The position numbers were made by a program, and so were the translations under genes. Below, piece after piece: positions 1 through 7,948 of a DNA stretch of 19,232 bases. The DNA is from an uncultured Christensenella sp. (GTDB lineage Bacteria > Bacillota > Clostridia > Christensenellales > UBA3700): the NCBI GenBank assembly GCA_910579785.1, contig CAJTVJ010000031.1, positions 1 to 19,232 of the forward strand. The letters run 5' to 3'. Positions within the stretch are counted from its first letter, which is position 1; each line of letters begins with the position of its first letter. Under the pieces are notes generated by a model that saw nothing but the letters and a program-made list of their open reading frames with translations, was not told the DNA's origin and ran no database searches.

Positions 1-3000
1 TTAACTTGTTTAGATTTCTCCGCTTCGCCTACGGCTTCGGTCGAAATGACAATAGGCTTTTCTACTACCTTCTCAACTACTGTCTCGACAGGTACCTCAA
101 CTCGCACTTCCTTCTCTATTACCTTTTCAACGGGCTTCTCTACTATCTTCTCTATTACTTGCGGTTGAGCTGCTACGACTTGTTGAGGTTTATCTGCAAG
201 TTGTTTTATCATTTCTCGCATTGCCTTCTGCTCTTCTATCATACTCTTGATTAGCTCGTCGTTGGCATTACTTGCGACTACTTCTTTCTCAACAACTTTT
301 TCATTCGACTTATCTGCAAGCTGCTGCATAAGTATTTGATTTTGTTCCATAAGCGTCTTTATAGTTTCGTCATTCTTTTCTTCTTTTTCAAGTATTCTCT
401 GCATAAACTCACTATTATCCGACGCCTGCTGAGGAAGCATCTGCTGCATACCGGGAAGCAATGCTGTGACAGTCTCATTTATAAGTCCTCGCATTTCTTC
501 CACACCGATAGATTGAGCCCCCATATACGCGCCTTGGGCGCCGTTTGCCCCTTGACCATTCATCATACGCATAAACATCATCTTATTATACTCGTCTTTA
601 CTTGCTACAAGTTCTTCTTCGGCTTTGACACATTTACTCTTGGCAATAATCATAATTACCAAGCTCACAACTGCCAAGCCCATGAGTACGCACGCTATCG
701 CAGTCCATGCTCCGTCCTGCAATCCCAAAAATCCGCTTGTTGCAGCAAAGAAAGTAGCATATTTCTCATTGACAGTCTTTTTTGCTTTCTTTCGTCTATT
801 CTCATATCCGATAGTCTTTGCTAAAAATATCAACGTCAACATTGCGCTCACAGCGCTGACTATGACTTGCCACAGCGGTATCTCTTTTAGCTTCTCCAAC
901 AACTCGTCGAGCGCGCCGCCTCCGTTGCCGTCTTTGTCGCCCACGTCCCCAGATACGTCTCCGCTGCCTGTGCCGTCCGGATCATTTGACGGACTGTCGG
1001 GGTCGGTCGGGTCGTATATAGTCTCGCCCTCTGCTATCGTAAACTCCCGCCACTCTGTCTCAGTACTTCCGTCCTCAAACACATAGTTCGTCTTGTCCTT
1101 TATCACTGCGCGCACTTGATACGTATTGCCGCCCTTTAAGTCGCTGAACTTCAATATATTGCCTTCCGCGTCCTTATATTCATACCCTATTCCGTTTAGC
1201 TGGTCTTTGTCCACCTTTAACGACGGAGGATTGAACTTCGTCGTCCAATTATCCTCGTCTATCTTCATCGGTGTTATCTCAAACTCTATTATCGCATATC
1301 CCTCTTCGACGTTGGCTCCGTCTAGATAAAAGCCCTCGACTCCTTCCTTTATGCTTATCTTTGCAAGATACTTGCCTACGTTCTTAGGCAGTCCCGTCAT
1401 TGCCGTTATCTCGCCGTCCCTAAAATACTCTATTTTGAGTTTATCTAATCCAAATGCTCCGCTTGACGACTGCACGCTCAAACTTATACCTTGCTCTTTG
1501 CCGTTGTACGTCAGCTTATCCTTGCCTTCTTCTACACTCACGTTGACGGCGTCTTCCTTTCTGCCCACTTGGAATACGTTGGAGTACAACCCGTCGCCGC
1601 TCTTGTCAAACTCATAGTTGCCTGCCGTTATACCTGCCTTGAATATAAGTTTTGTCTTGTAATATCTTACTTCTTTCTCTATTACGCTTATGCTTGTCAA
1701 CGGCGAATTGGGGTCCTTTATATTACCCTGCATATCAGTCTCATAATACTCGTATCCTACCACGTTGGCATACTTGCCCGTAGGGTCGTTGAGTATCTGT
1801 CGGATATAACTGCCCTTGGGATCGTCTACCTTCTGCGGCGCCCATCTCACGTTGATGATATGCGCTATGACCTCCCAATCTATCTCCCATTTGAAATCGC
1901 TGTCGCTGCCGCTCGGCGTAAAGATATACGAGTCCTTGTTGTTCTTATCCGGCAGCATATAGTTGAGCGCATACTTGGGATCGCTTGGGTCAAAGTCAAA
2001 CTCCACGCTCTCTCTGCCGCTGTCTCCAACGTTGTAGCCCGTCATTCCCTGTCCGTAGCCCTTGACTACCAACCCCTTCGGCAACGTCGTCTCGTCTATC
2101 TCTTCTTTTACTCCGCTCGGCTCGTACGGCAACTTGCCGTCGCCCTGCCACTTAACGTTTGACAAGTCGTACAGCACCTTGCTTATCTCCCATTCTATCG
2201 TATACACCTGAGTCTCGCCTGTGCCTGTCAGTATTATAGCTACCTGCGTGCTGTATTTGCCTGCATTGGTATACCTATCGTCCTTATAACCGTTGACAAA
2301 TCCTGCTCCGCTATACGTCTTGTCTACCTTATACTCGTTGGTCTCTCTCACCTCAAACGAATACTCTCTTCCGTCGTATGTTATCTTGCTCTTCTCATAT
2401 CTAGCCGGCTGCGAGTTGGCTCCGATTTCCACCCTCAACGAATTGTTGGTGTATCTTCCGTCAGCCATCAGCCTCCATATAACCTTGCCGTCCTCTGACG
2501 GTATCTCTACGTTGAGTTTTACCTCGTTGTATATTAGCGTATAGTTGTCCTTGCTCTCTCCCGTCAGCTCTATAAGCAAATCGTACACTCCCGGCGTAAA
2601 TATCTCGCTTATCTTCAAGTCGGGATAGACTATGCCGTCTTCTATAAGCTCTATGCCGCTGTGCAGCAACGTCTTCTCTGAGGTGCTTCCCACCGCATAT
2701 ATCTCCAAATTGAGCTGATCTTCAAAATCGTCCGTCACGTATATCTTGCTGTCTATCGACTCAACAGATATGCTTCCGTCCTCGCCGTAATCAAAATTTA
2801 TCTTGCCGTCTGTCGCAGCTATCTCCAACTCCATCGCCGCCTTGTTGACGCAAAACGTCACTTCTCTCGGCTTGTTGTCGCCCGTCAATATCCCATCTCC
2901 CGACCACTGCGAATTGTCCGGATCTGTCAACTCTATCGCCAAGGCGTACTCGCCCGCTTGCTTGACGACTATCCTGTCGCCGCTCAGCGTTATCTTATCT

Positions 3001-4775
3001 GCAAACCTCGTCGGTACGCTCACCTTTACGTCGGCGACGTCAAACAATATCTGATATCTATACTCCCTTACGCCGTTGTACGTATACCAAGTCGACGGCG
3101 TAAACGTAGGTAATTTGATATTACGCGTCAACAACTCAAACGTCGTAGTCTTCTTTGACGACAACGGCGCATAATTTGTATTGTCTACCAACGCCGTCGC
3201 CCGATAATGCCCCACCTTCTTAGGCAGGTCGGTAGAATCGTGCGTGCCGCCCGTGTCAGTGGATTTGTAATGTACTGAAAAGTTGAGAGTATCTGAGCCG
3301 CATAAATCTCCGCTCTCATATCCCGTAATAATTGCTATGCCGTCGGCGTTGACACCCCACGTGAAATCCACCTCTTTGGGCTTTATCTCAAAGTCCACTA
3401 TCCTCTCATTACTGCCGTTGTCATTGCTCCAACCGTATTTTGTCGTATTCAGCAACGTAAACTTCGCCTTATACTTACCTACGTTGCGCGGAGTAACCTT
3501 TTGACTTCCGTCTTCATTGAGATACTCTACCTGCATAACTTGACTGTCATTATAGTATCCCTTGTACCAAGTCTGGCTTGTTAAATCCCTGTCTGTGCCG
3601 TCGTAGATTATATCCGTAACGCTACTCGGCTCAGTGATAGTATAATATGACGACGCCTCTGCAAGTTCCAAATTGAGGTGAAAAGCTGGGCGTATTGCCA
3701 ACGCATTGTCGGAATCTACTCCGCTTCCGTTCTGATTATGACAATAATTCCAACGACCTGACGATACGGACGGCGATCTAAGCCAATAGTCGGCGCTGTT
3801 ATTATACATCTCAGTAGACGGCGCCCAAATTCCTTTCCCTGCGCCAGCACCCGTATAACCCATCTCCGCTATACTAGGTATCCAAATCTTATCGCTTTTC
3901 CAATCTCCATAATTAGTACAGTCATTTAACCATGACGTTCTATACCCACCGCCCGTTGCATAGTTAAATATCGTACTTGAATATGAGTCATTTTCATAAT
4001 TACATGCTCCGCCATAATTTTTAAACTGTTCCAACTCTTGCCATTTTACGTTTTCAGGAATCTCTATAAAATCATAAAAGCTTCCGCTGACCTCTTTACC
4101 CGCAACCGTACTGTTGGGCATAGTAAATTTAGCAAACGCATGATCTTTATTTTGCGCTATCTCGCTTCCCAAAGCAGTTGGGCTTGTGGCATATTTTCCA
4201 CCTATATTCAGTCCTTGTATTCTTAACTTTGTTGTTGAATATAAAATTGCAGGATATGTACCCTTAGTATCTATTGCGTGCGTTGCCCATTGAGAAGTTC
4301 TATACGTCGATTTTTCTGCCGGGATTTCATCGGAATTGGCAAGCCACAAGGTCAAAATAGGCTGATTGCTATTGTTGGACGAGAGTAATGAAGCTATCCA
4401 TCTCATACCACCAATCGTGACCACAACGTCCTTCTTCTCGGGATTTTTTGTCCTAAAAACAGAACTATTCAGCATGCCCGTCGAAGATTCGTTCAAAGCG
4501 TCCTTGACGTCTTGCAACGTTGCCCCACTTGCGCCGAGAAGCGCATCATAAAGTTTTTTCAACTGATTGCCGTCAAAAACTTTTCCGTCAGTTCTGTTTT
4601 CATAATTTGACAAAGTCAAATCGCCAATTTCCGTCGTATTGTTGAAATTTGTTACGGCATTGGCTTTTCTATTCTCGCTCACCCCTAAAAAAAGCGTGAC
4701 AAACAATATGCTGAATATCAACGCTATGCTAAGCGTTGTTATTATATATTTTTTATTTTTCTTTAGAATATTCAC
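1..4775 (-). CDS. Large secreted, membrane-anchored Ig-repeat protein with DUF6273-like domain (3' end beyond window)
   Basis: The frame is open from a GTG at 4775 to the left edge (1591 codons, no stop seen). The GTG follows GAGG by 5 bases; the nearby ATG at 4786 is in another frame and stops at once. Residues 1-40 form a signal peptide or anchor: a KKNKK cluster, a hydrophobic run, then an ANA site. Residues about 120-365 contain WLRSPS (~328) and RPAFHLNL (~360), resembling DUF6273. Residues about 378-1250 are a chain of beta-rich modules of roughly 80-110 residues with YDG, NVGKY and NAGKY signatures, like MBG/YDG Ig-like repeats. A Gly/Asp/Ser/Pro linker leads to two membrane segments (~1299-1320, ~1357-1378) flanking a basic loop. 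The tail is Met/Gln-rich, then a Val-Glu-Lys repeat coil. No LPXTG is visible. A cell-surface role, perhaps adhesion, is inference; the tail is probably cytosolic. The visible end overlaps an intergenic-type repeat. Confidence 0.85.
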   Translation of the reverse strand, partial: MNILKKNKKYIITTLSIALIFSILFVTLFLGVSENRKANAVTNFNNTTEIGDLTLSNYENRTDGKVFDGNQLKKLYDALLGASGATLQDVKDALNESSTGMLNSSVFRTKNPEKKDVVVTIGGMRWIASLLSSNNSNQPILTLWLANSDEIPAEKSTYRTSQWATHAIDTKGTYPAILYSTTKLRIQGLNIGGKYATSPTALGSEIAQNKDHAFAKFTMPNSTVAGKEVSGSFYDFIEIPENVKWQELEQFKNYGGACNYENDSYSSTIFNYATGGGYRTSWLNDCTNYGDWKSDKIWIPSIAEMGYTGAGAGKGIWAPSTEMYNNSADYWLRSPSVSSGRWNYCHNQNGSGVDSDNALAIRPAFHLNLELAEASSYYTITEPSSVTDIIYDGTDRDLTSQTWYKGYYNDSQVMQVEYLNEDGSQKVTPRNVGKYKAKFTLLNTTKYGWSNDNGSNERIVDFEIKPKEVDFTWGVNADGIAIITGYESGDLCGSDTLNFSVHYKSTDTGGTHDSTDLPKKVGHYRATALVDNTNYAPLSSKKTTTFELLTRNIKLPTFTPSTWYTYNGVREYRYQILFDVADVKVSVPTRFADKITLSGDRIVVKQAGEYALAIELTDPDNSQWSGDGILTGDNKPREVTFCVNKAAMELEIAATDGKINFDYGEDGSISVESIDSKIYVTDDFEDQLNLEIYAVGSTSEKTLLHSGIELIEDGIVYPDLKISEIFTPGVYDLLIELTGESKDNYTLIYNEVKLNVEIPSEDGKVIWRLMADGRYTNNSLRVEIGANSQPARYEKSKITYDGREYSFEVRETNEYKVDKTYSGAGFVNGYKDDRYTNAGKYSTQVAIILTGTGETQVYTIEWEISKVLYDLSNVKWQGDGKLPYEPSGVKEEIDETTLPKGLVVKGYGQGMTGYNVGDSGRESVEFDFDPSDPKYALNYMLPDKNNKDSYIFTPSGSDSDFKWEIDWEVIAHIINVRWAPQKVDDPKGSYIRQILNDPTGKYANVVGYEYYETDMQGNIKDPNSPLTSISVIEKEVRYYKTKLIFKAGITAGNYEFDKSGDGLYSNVFQVGRKEDAVNVSVEEGKDKLTYNGKEQGISLSVQSSSGAFGLDKLKIEYFRDGEITAMTGLPKNVGKYLAKISIKEGVEGFYLDGANVEEGYAIIEFEITPMKIDEDNWTTKFNPPSLKVDKDQLNGIGYEYKDAEGNILKFSDLKGGNTYQVRAVIKDKTNYVFEDGSTETEWREFTIAEGETIYDPTDPDSPSNDPDGTGSGDVSGDVGDKDGNGGGALDELLEKLKEIPLWQVIVSAVSAMLTLIFLAKTIGYENRRKKAKKTVNEKYATFFAATSGFLGLQDGAWTAIACVLMGLAVVSLVIMIIAKSKCVKAEEELVASKDEYNKMMFMRMMNGQGANGAQGAYMGAQSIGVEEMRGLINETVTALLPGMQQMLPQQASDNSEFMQRILEKEEKNDETIKTLMEQNQILMQQLADKSNEKVVEKEVVASNANDELIKSMIEEQKAMREMIKQLADKPQQVVAAQPQVIEKIVEKPVEKVIEKEVRVEVPVETVVEKVVEKPIVISTEAVGEAEKSKQV
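12..50. repeat. Palindromic repeat unit A inside the coding frame of the surface-protein gene
   Basis: This stretch starts AGATTTCTCCGCTTCG and ends CTTCGGTCGAAATGAC. It is the same unit found in the non-coding spacers at 5057, 5169, 11903 and 18930, with 12 extra bases in the middle. It is read through in frame on the minus strand as VISTEAVGEAEKSKQV, next to the Val-Glu-Lys repeats of the tail. The match to the spacer copies is seen directly; whether it arose by insertion into the gene is inference. Confidence 0.8.
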
Positions 4776-4808
4776 TAGGACCTCATTTCTTTTTTTGTCA
4801 ACGATTAC

Positions 4809-4935
4809 AAAAAAAGTATACTTTTACTGACCTGTCAATATTGCTTATAATGCGCGCGCGAAATATACTTTATTTGTGAAAATGCCCCATTTCGCGATAA
4901 AGAATGAGGCGGTCAGTAAAAGTATACATTTTTTA
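4809..4935. repeat. 127-base element with terminal inverted repeats (MITE-like or operator region)
   Basis: The arm GTATACTTTTACTGACC at 4816-4832 is matched exactly by its reverse complement at 4911-4927. Outside each arm lies an A- or T-run that extends the pairing with one mismatch. A second inverted pair, CGCGAAAT (4857-4864) and ATTTCGCG (4889-4896), lies inside. The element sits directly upstream of the surface-protein start and may carry its promoter: a TTGACA is present at 4838-4833 on the minus strand, but no -10 box lies at normal spacing from it. Only one copy is present here, so whether it is a mobile element or a regulatory structure is open. Confidence 0.65.
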
Positions 4936-5003
4936 GAATGGCTGTAATTGACTTTAAAAATAGAATGAAAGTGTATGAGAAGTTATTATATTTTCAGAAG
5001 GAT

Positions 5004-5041
5004 GAGACCTCTCCGCTGCGTTTCACTTCGGTCGAAGTGAC
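5004..5041. repeat. Repeat unit A, solitary variant
   Basis: Starts GAGACCTCTCCGCT and ends CTTCGGTCGAAGTGAC, with 10 extra bases before the conserved CTTCGG compared with the short form at 5169-5196. It has no close B partner at the usual 31-34 base distance. Confidence 0.7.
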
Positions 5042-5056
5042 TAGATTTAATATGAT

Positions 5057-5147
5057 GAGATTTCTCCGCTACGGTCGAAATGACTTTAAGTTCGGTTAAC
5101 CATAAGGCATTATATGGTCACTTCGAGCATAGTCGAGAAGTCTAATC
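5057..5147. repeat. Inverted repeat pair A-B with 31-base loop
   Basis: Unit A occupies 5057-5084 (GAGATTTCTCCGCTACGG then TCGAAATGAC). Its inverse B occupies 5116-5147 (GGTCACTTCGAGCATAGTCG then AGAAGTCTAATC). Transcribed or single-stranded, the pair would form an imperfect long hairpin. The loop length is close to those of the pairs at 11903 and 18930. Confidence 0.7.
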
Positions 5148-5168
5148 GAGTTGAATATTTACAAAGTT

Positions 5169-5312
5169 GAGATTTCTCCGCTTCGGTCGAAATGACATTG
5201 CTTATATATTGGTGACAGTTACGCAGGATATGAGACTTTGGGAGAATGCCCATATTTTTGTTATACTACAACTTATATTTGGTCACCTCGACCGAAGCGG
5301 AGAGGTCTCATC
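5169..5312. repeat. Inverted repeat pair A-B with longer, 84-base spacer
   Basis: Short unit A is at 5169-5196 and B is at 5281-5312 (GGTCACCTCGACCGAAGCGG then AGAGGTCTCATC). B is here a close inverse of A. The spacer is much longer than in the other pairs and carries no recognised feature. Confidence 0.7.
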
Positions 5313-5339
5313 ATTTTAAAATGCACCCTTTCGGGTGCA
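5311..5339 (-). terminator. Probable intrinsic terminator after the membrane-protein pair
   Basis: On the minus strand, 25 bases past the stop of the preceding gene, a stem TGCACCC / GGGTGCA (5339-5333 with 5328-5322) closes over a 4-base GAAA loop. It is followed by TTTTAAAAT, a weak T-run. Confidence 0.55.
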
Positions 5340-5364
5340 CTTGTAACTTATAATGTTATCTGAT

Positions 5365-6327
5365 TTATTCGATTGGACTATCCAAAACGGCGTCCTTATA
5401 TTTCTTTGTCGGGTCGACGACATGTTGAGAATCGCGATAATACTTCTTGCCTTTATAGTGATAGTAAAATACCATGTCGAATGCCTGCGTCAAAACTGCG
5501 CTGACTCCCCATACCATTATGATGCCGAATCCCAACGTAAGCACACTGATTATCATTCCGAAAATCAATATCATAAGATATAGTGCAAAGTATACGCCCA
5601 ATACGTCTGCAAAATTCTTGCTTGCCATCTTGAAATTGGCAACAAAACTCTCTTTTATCGTCAAATCGGAGACAACGTATGAAGGCATCCAACCTGCAAA
5701 CAACGCTCTCTGTATCGCCAACAGCAATATTATCGAGAAGTATGCCGCAACTACTCCAAGCCAATTATTGATAGCCCCCAGCATAAATCCAAGCCCCAAT
5801 CCAACGCCGAATACAATTATTAAGCAACCTATCGACATGCCGACATACGCCAAAGAAAACTTGAACGCCTTTGAGAAATTGGCGATAAAGTTGGATAAAA
5901 AGCCGTATTCACTGTCCGACGACATAAACGCGTGCAGCGTGTCAGTGACGGTATATAGGCACATATAATAGAATATGCTGAAAAGCAAGACCAATACTAT
6001 TATAGCTATAATTCCGCCCCATATCGAGCCGACGTGGTCTTTGGTGACGACGCCGATTTGCTTTATCGTGGAGACCAGCTGTTGATAGTATTCATTCATT
6101 CCCTCTTGCTGTATCGTATCGCCGCTGAAAAGAGATTTGAGATAATCTTTTAACACTCCGCTTATATTCAATTCTTTTAGGTCTTTGACATATCCGCTCA
6201 AAGTGGGCGCGAGTATGGCATAGCCTATTATACCGAAAATAAGCGCGGCTATCAAAAGCACAAGTACGACTTGATAGACCAACGAAAATTTGGATATTGT
6301 AATACTGAACGAATCCTTTGTTATCAT
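5365..6327 (-). CDS. Polytopic membrane protein of unknown function (second of a pair)
   Basis: The product is 320 residues with about six hydrophobic segments (~18-40, 102-126, 156-184, 188-212, 242-262, 263-285). A polar loop of about 60 residues between segments 1 and 2 contains a Gln/Tyr-rich stretch. The last 30 residues are charged (YKGKKYYRD) and probably cytosolic. The stretch around 210-250 (a GWMPSYVV block, an ESF-type helix, then the next membrane segment) is reminiscent of YciC/DUF975-like membrane families, but I cannot assign a family. Its ATG overlaps the stop of the upstream membrane-protein gene as ATGA, so the two are translationally coupled and likely partners. No catalytic motif is visible. 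Confidence 0.85.
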   Translation of the reverse strand: MITKDSFSITISKFSLVYQVVLVLLIAALIFGIIGYAILAPTLSGYVKDLKELNISGVLKDYLKSLFSGDTIQQEGMNEYYQQLVSTIKQIGVVTKDHVGSIWGGIIAIIVLVLLFSIFYYMCLYTVTDTLHAFMSSDSEYGFLSNFIANFSKAFKFSLAYVGMSIGCLIIVFGVGLGLGFMLGAINNWLGVVAAYFSIILLLAIQRALFAGWMPSYVVSDLTIKESFVANFKMASKNFADVLGVYFALYLMILIFGMIISVLTLGFGIIMVWGVSAVLTQAFDMVFYYHYKGKKYYRDSQHVVDPTKKYKDAVLDSPIE

Positions 6328-7145
6328 AATTTAAGGTCCTCCCTCTCCAATTCTTCTACGTCAAAATAGACTGCGTATACCAAAACTCCAATATATGAAG
6401 CAAGCACCCAATAAAACAAAATTGCAAAGACCGACAATAAAACCGACGAGCCTTTGAATGGGAATATTACAAAGAATATCATTGGCAAAGCCATCAAAAT
6501 CATCACCCATACTATGCTGAAAAAGACCTTGAAAATCTTCGCGCTCAAAGAATATACCGAATGTCCAAATGCCTTGAAAAGCCCAAACCCTTTCATCGTC
6601 ATATTGGGGATCGTCAATAGTGACATAGACAAAAACAACAATTCAAACAACAACGAAAGCATAGCCAATATAAGACACATCGGCAGGGCGTTTTTGAATA
6701 ACTTTATAGTCGTATATAGAAAGGTCGAAAGCAAAACGGCAACGACTTCAAGCGAGAAAAACAACAACAAGAGATATTTGAGTACGGGAATAAAGTTGTC
6801 GTTGAGGTGCGAGCCGATGATAGTCCACCTGCCTCGATTGTCCAAGCCGTAACGCATCTTCTGCCTAGTAAAGCCCGACATGACCGACAAAAAGCCTATT
6901 GAAATAATCATTATCAATATTATCCCGACAAAACGCCCTGCGCCCGTGTATCCGTTTATCTTTTTGAATATCTCGATAAACGATCCGTAGGTCTCTTGCT
7001 TTCTGCCTATGCTGACGATTATTTCCAATATGCTCATCGGATGCAAAAGCAAGCCAAGCAGCAGCATAGGTATAAACATTATGCCCATGCTCCGCAAAAA
7101 GTTGTGTCTGATATATCCAAAAGTCATCTTTGAATAACTGTTCAT
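6324..7145 (-). CDS. Polytopic membrane protein of unknown function (first of a pair)
   Basis: The product is 273 residues with about six predicted membrane segments (~18-36, 71-91, 120-142, 154-178, 205-230, 234-262). A basic loop around 93-107 (TRQKMRYG, NRGRW) suggests a cytosolic face. The C-terminus is acidic (DVEELERED). The ATG has a good AGGAGAG ribosome site 5 bases upstream. The gene starts 38 bases after the HAD phosphatase stop and overlaps the next membrane-protein gene by 4 bases, so all three probably share a transcript. The general layout resembles the following gene, which may mean a distant paralogue or a heteromeric complex; this is inference. No transporter or enzyme motif is recognised. 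Confidence 0.85.
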   Translation of the reverse strand: MNSYSKMTFGYIRHNFLRSMGIMFIPMLLLGLLLHPMSILEIIVSIGRKQETYGSFIEIFKKINGYTGAGRFVGIILIMIISIGFLSVMSGFTRQKMRYGLDNRGRWTIIGSHLNDNFIPVLKYLLLLFFSLEVVAVLLSTFLYTTIKLFKNALPMCLILAMLSLLFELLFLSMSLLTIPNMTMKGFGLFKAFGHSVYSLSAKIFKVFFSIVWVMILMALPMIFFVIFPFKGSSVLLSVFAILFYWVLASYIGVLVYAVYFDVEELEREDLKL

Positions 7146-7183
7146 ATGCTCTCCTTTTTGGTTTTTGCCTGCTTTCTTATAAT

Positions 7184-7834
7184 TTAGTTGTCTGCAAAGT
7201 TCTCTTTGACGTAATTAACGACGTCATAAGGCGTCTTTGCCCTGAATATAACGTTGTCGTTGGATATCGCTGCGTAGTCTCCAAAGCCCCAAAGACAAAG
7301 TATGCAGTCGATGCCGAGTTCCTGCGCGCCCTCGACGTCGTATATCGTATCGCCTACCATCACGCAGTCTTTGGGAGAAATTTTCAACTCGTCAAGCGCA
7401 TATCGCAGCACTTCCGCCTTTGTCTCACGCTCGCCGTATACAAGCCCAGACACGTAGTCGATGCTGCCTTCCACGCCGAAATGCCCCAGCAGGTGCACTG
7501 CCTCTTCATGTTTTTTGCAAGTGGCGACGGCTGTCATAATACCATCCATTTGGTGACACTCTCTCAGCATATCCGACACTCCGTCATAGAGCTTGCTCAT
7601 ATATATTGCCTTTTCGCCGACATACAGCTGACGGAAATATGCGACTGCCTCGTAAGCTATGTCCTTGCCGATATATTTTATAAAGGTCTCAGACAGCGGC
7701 GGTCCGATAAACTTGCGGTACTCGCTCTCGTCCATATCCACGCCGTATTTGTCAAACGTCTTTTTGAGTATGCAGGCGCATCCCTCGTAAGTGTCGCTTA
7801 TTGTTCCGTCAAAATCAAAAAATATATATTTCAT
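7184..7834 (-). CDS. HAD-superfamily hydrolase, phosphoglycolate phosphatase-like
   Basis: The 216-residue product carries all HAD motifs: DFDGT with the nucleophile Asp7 and acid/base Asp9, motif II Thr105 in AVATCKK, motif III Lys139 in ERETKAEVL, and motif IV VMVGDTIYDVEGA with Asp162 and Asp166. The region between motifs I and II, about residues 15-85, is an alpha-helical C1 cap typical of Gph/PpaX phosphatases. Length is normal for that group. Known members dephosphorylate phosphoglycolate, pyrophosphate or nucleotides in the cytosol; the substrate here cannot be read from sequence. The ribosome site is weak (AAAGAGAAAAG before ATG). It lies 114 bases after valS and 38 before the membrane pair. 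Confidence 0.85.
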   Translation of the reverse strand: MKYIFFDFDGTISDTYEGCACILKKTFDKYGVDMDESEYRKFIGPPLSETFIKYIGKDIAYEAVAYFRQLYVGEKAIYMSKLYDGVSDMLRECHQMDGIMTAVATCKKHEEAVHLLGHFGVEGSIDYVSGLVYGERETKAEVLRYALDELKISPKDCVMVGDTIYDVEGAQELGIDCILCLWGFGDYAAISNDNVIFRAKTPYDVVNYVKENFADN

Positions 7835-7848
7835 CTTTTCTCTTTTAT

Positions 7849-7866
7849 TATGCGCACGTGCGTATA
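7849..7866. promoter_or_regulatory. Near-perfect palindrome in the HAD-gene leader
   Basis: TATGCGCACGTGCGTATA has dyad symmetry with one mismatched pair, centred 23-24 bases upstream of the HAD start codon. Its position between a possible promoter and the ribosome site would suit an operator or leader hairpin. No T-run follows, so it is not a terminator. Confidence 0.35.
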
Positions 7867-7883
7867 ATATATCAATATTATAT

Positions 7884-7913
7884 ATTACAGTCTAATTACA
7901 GCTTTTGTGACAA
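7884..7913 (-). promoter_or_regulatory. Possible promoter for the HAD / membrane-protein operon
   Basis: TTGTCA (7913-7908), an 18-base spacer, and TGTAAT (7889-7884) on the minus strand lie in the valS-HAD gap. Each box matches consensus in five of six positions. The surrounding AT-richness makes chance matches easy. Confidence 0.3.
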
Positions 7914-7948
7914 AGCCGAGGCATATCGCAGCGACGGCGCGTCAATTC

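Larger units (their letters stand above)
4936..5364. other. Repeat-filled spacer between the surface-protein gene and the membrane-protein pair
   Basis: I see no coding region here. The spacer holds at least five copies of the A/B palindromic unit (listed separately), a hairpin at 5322-5339, and AT-rich filler. About 65 bases from 4936 to 5000 show nothing recognisable. Confidence 0.7.

Noticed and set aside
336..2162. Several plus-strand frames opposite the surface-protein gene
   Set aside because: The minus frame is open for 1591 codons with a coherent signal, domains and membrane segments. The plus frames are short, overlapping and Ser/Leu/Pro-rich shadows.
4833..4838. TTGACA on the minus strand as the -35 box of the surface-protein promoter
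   Set aside because: The only good -10 match (TATACT) is 12 bases away, too close. I could not settle the promoter for this gene.
4936..5312. The repeated units considered as a CRISPR array
   Set aside because: Units alternate in orientation, vary in length and have irregular spacing. There are no constant-length spacers and no cas genes.
7130..7867. A 245-codon plus-strand frame opposite the HAD phosphatase
   Set aside because: It overlaps the whole HAD gene, which has all four motifs, and has no recognisable domain or ribosome site.
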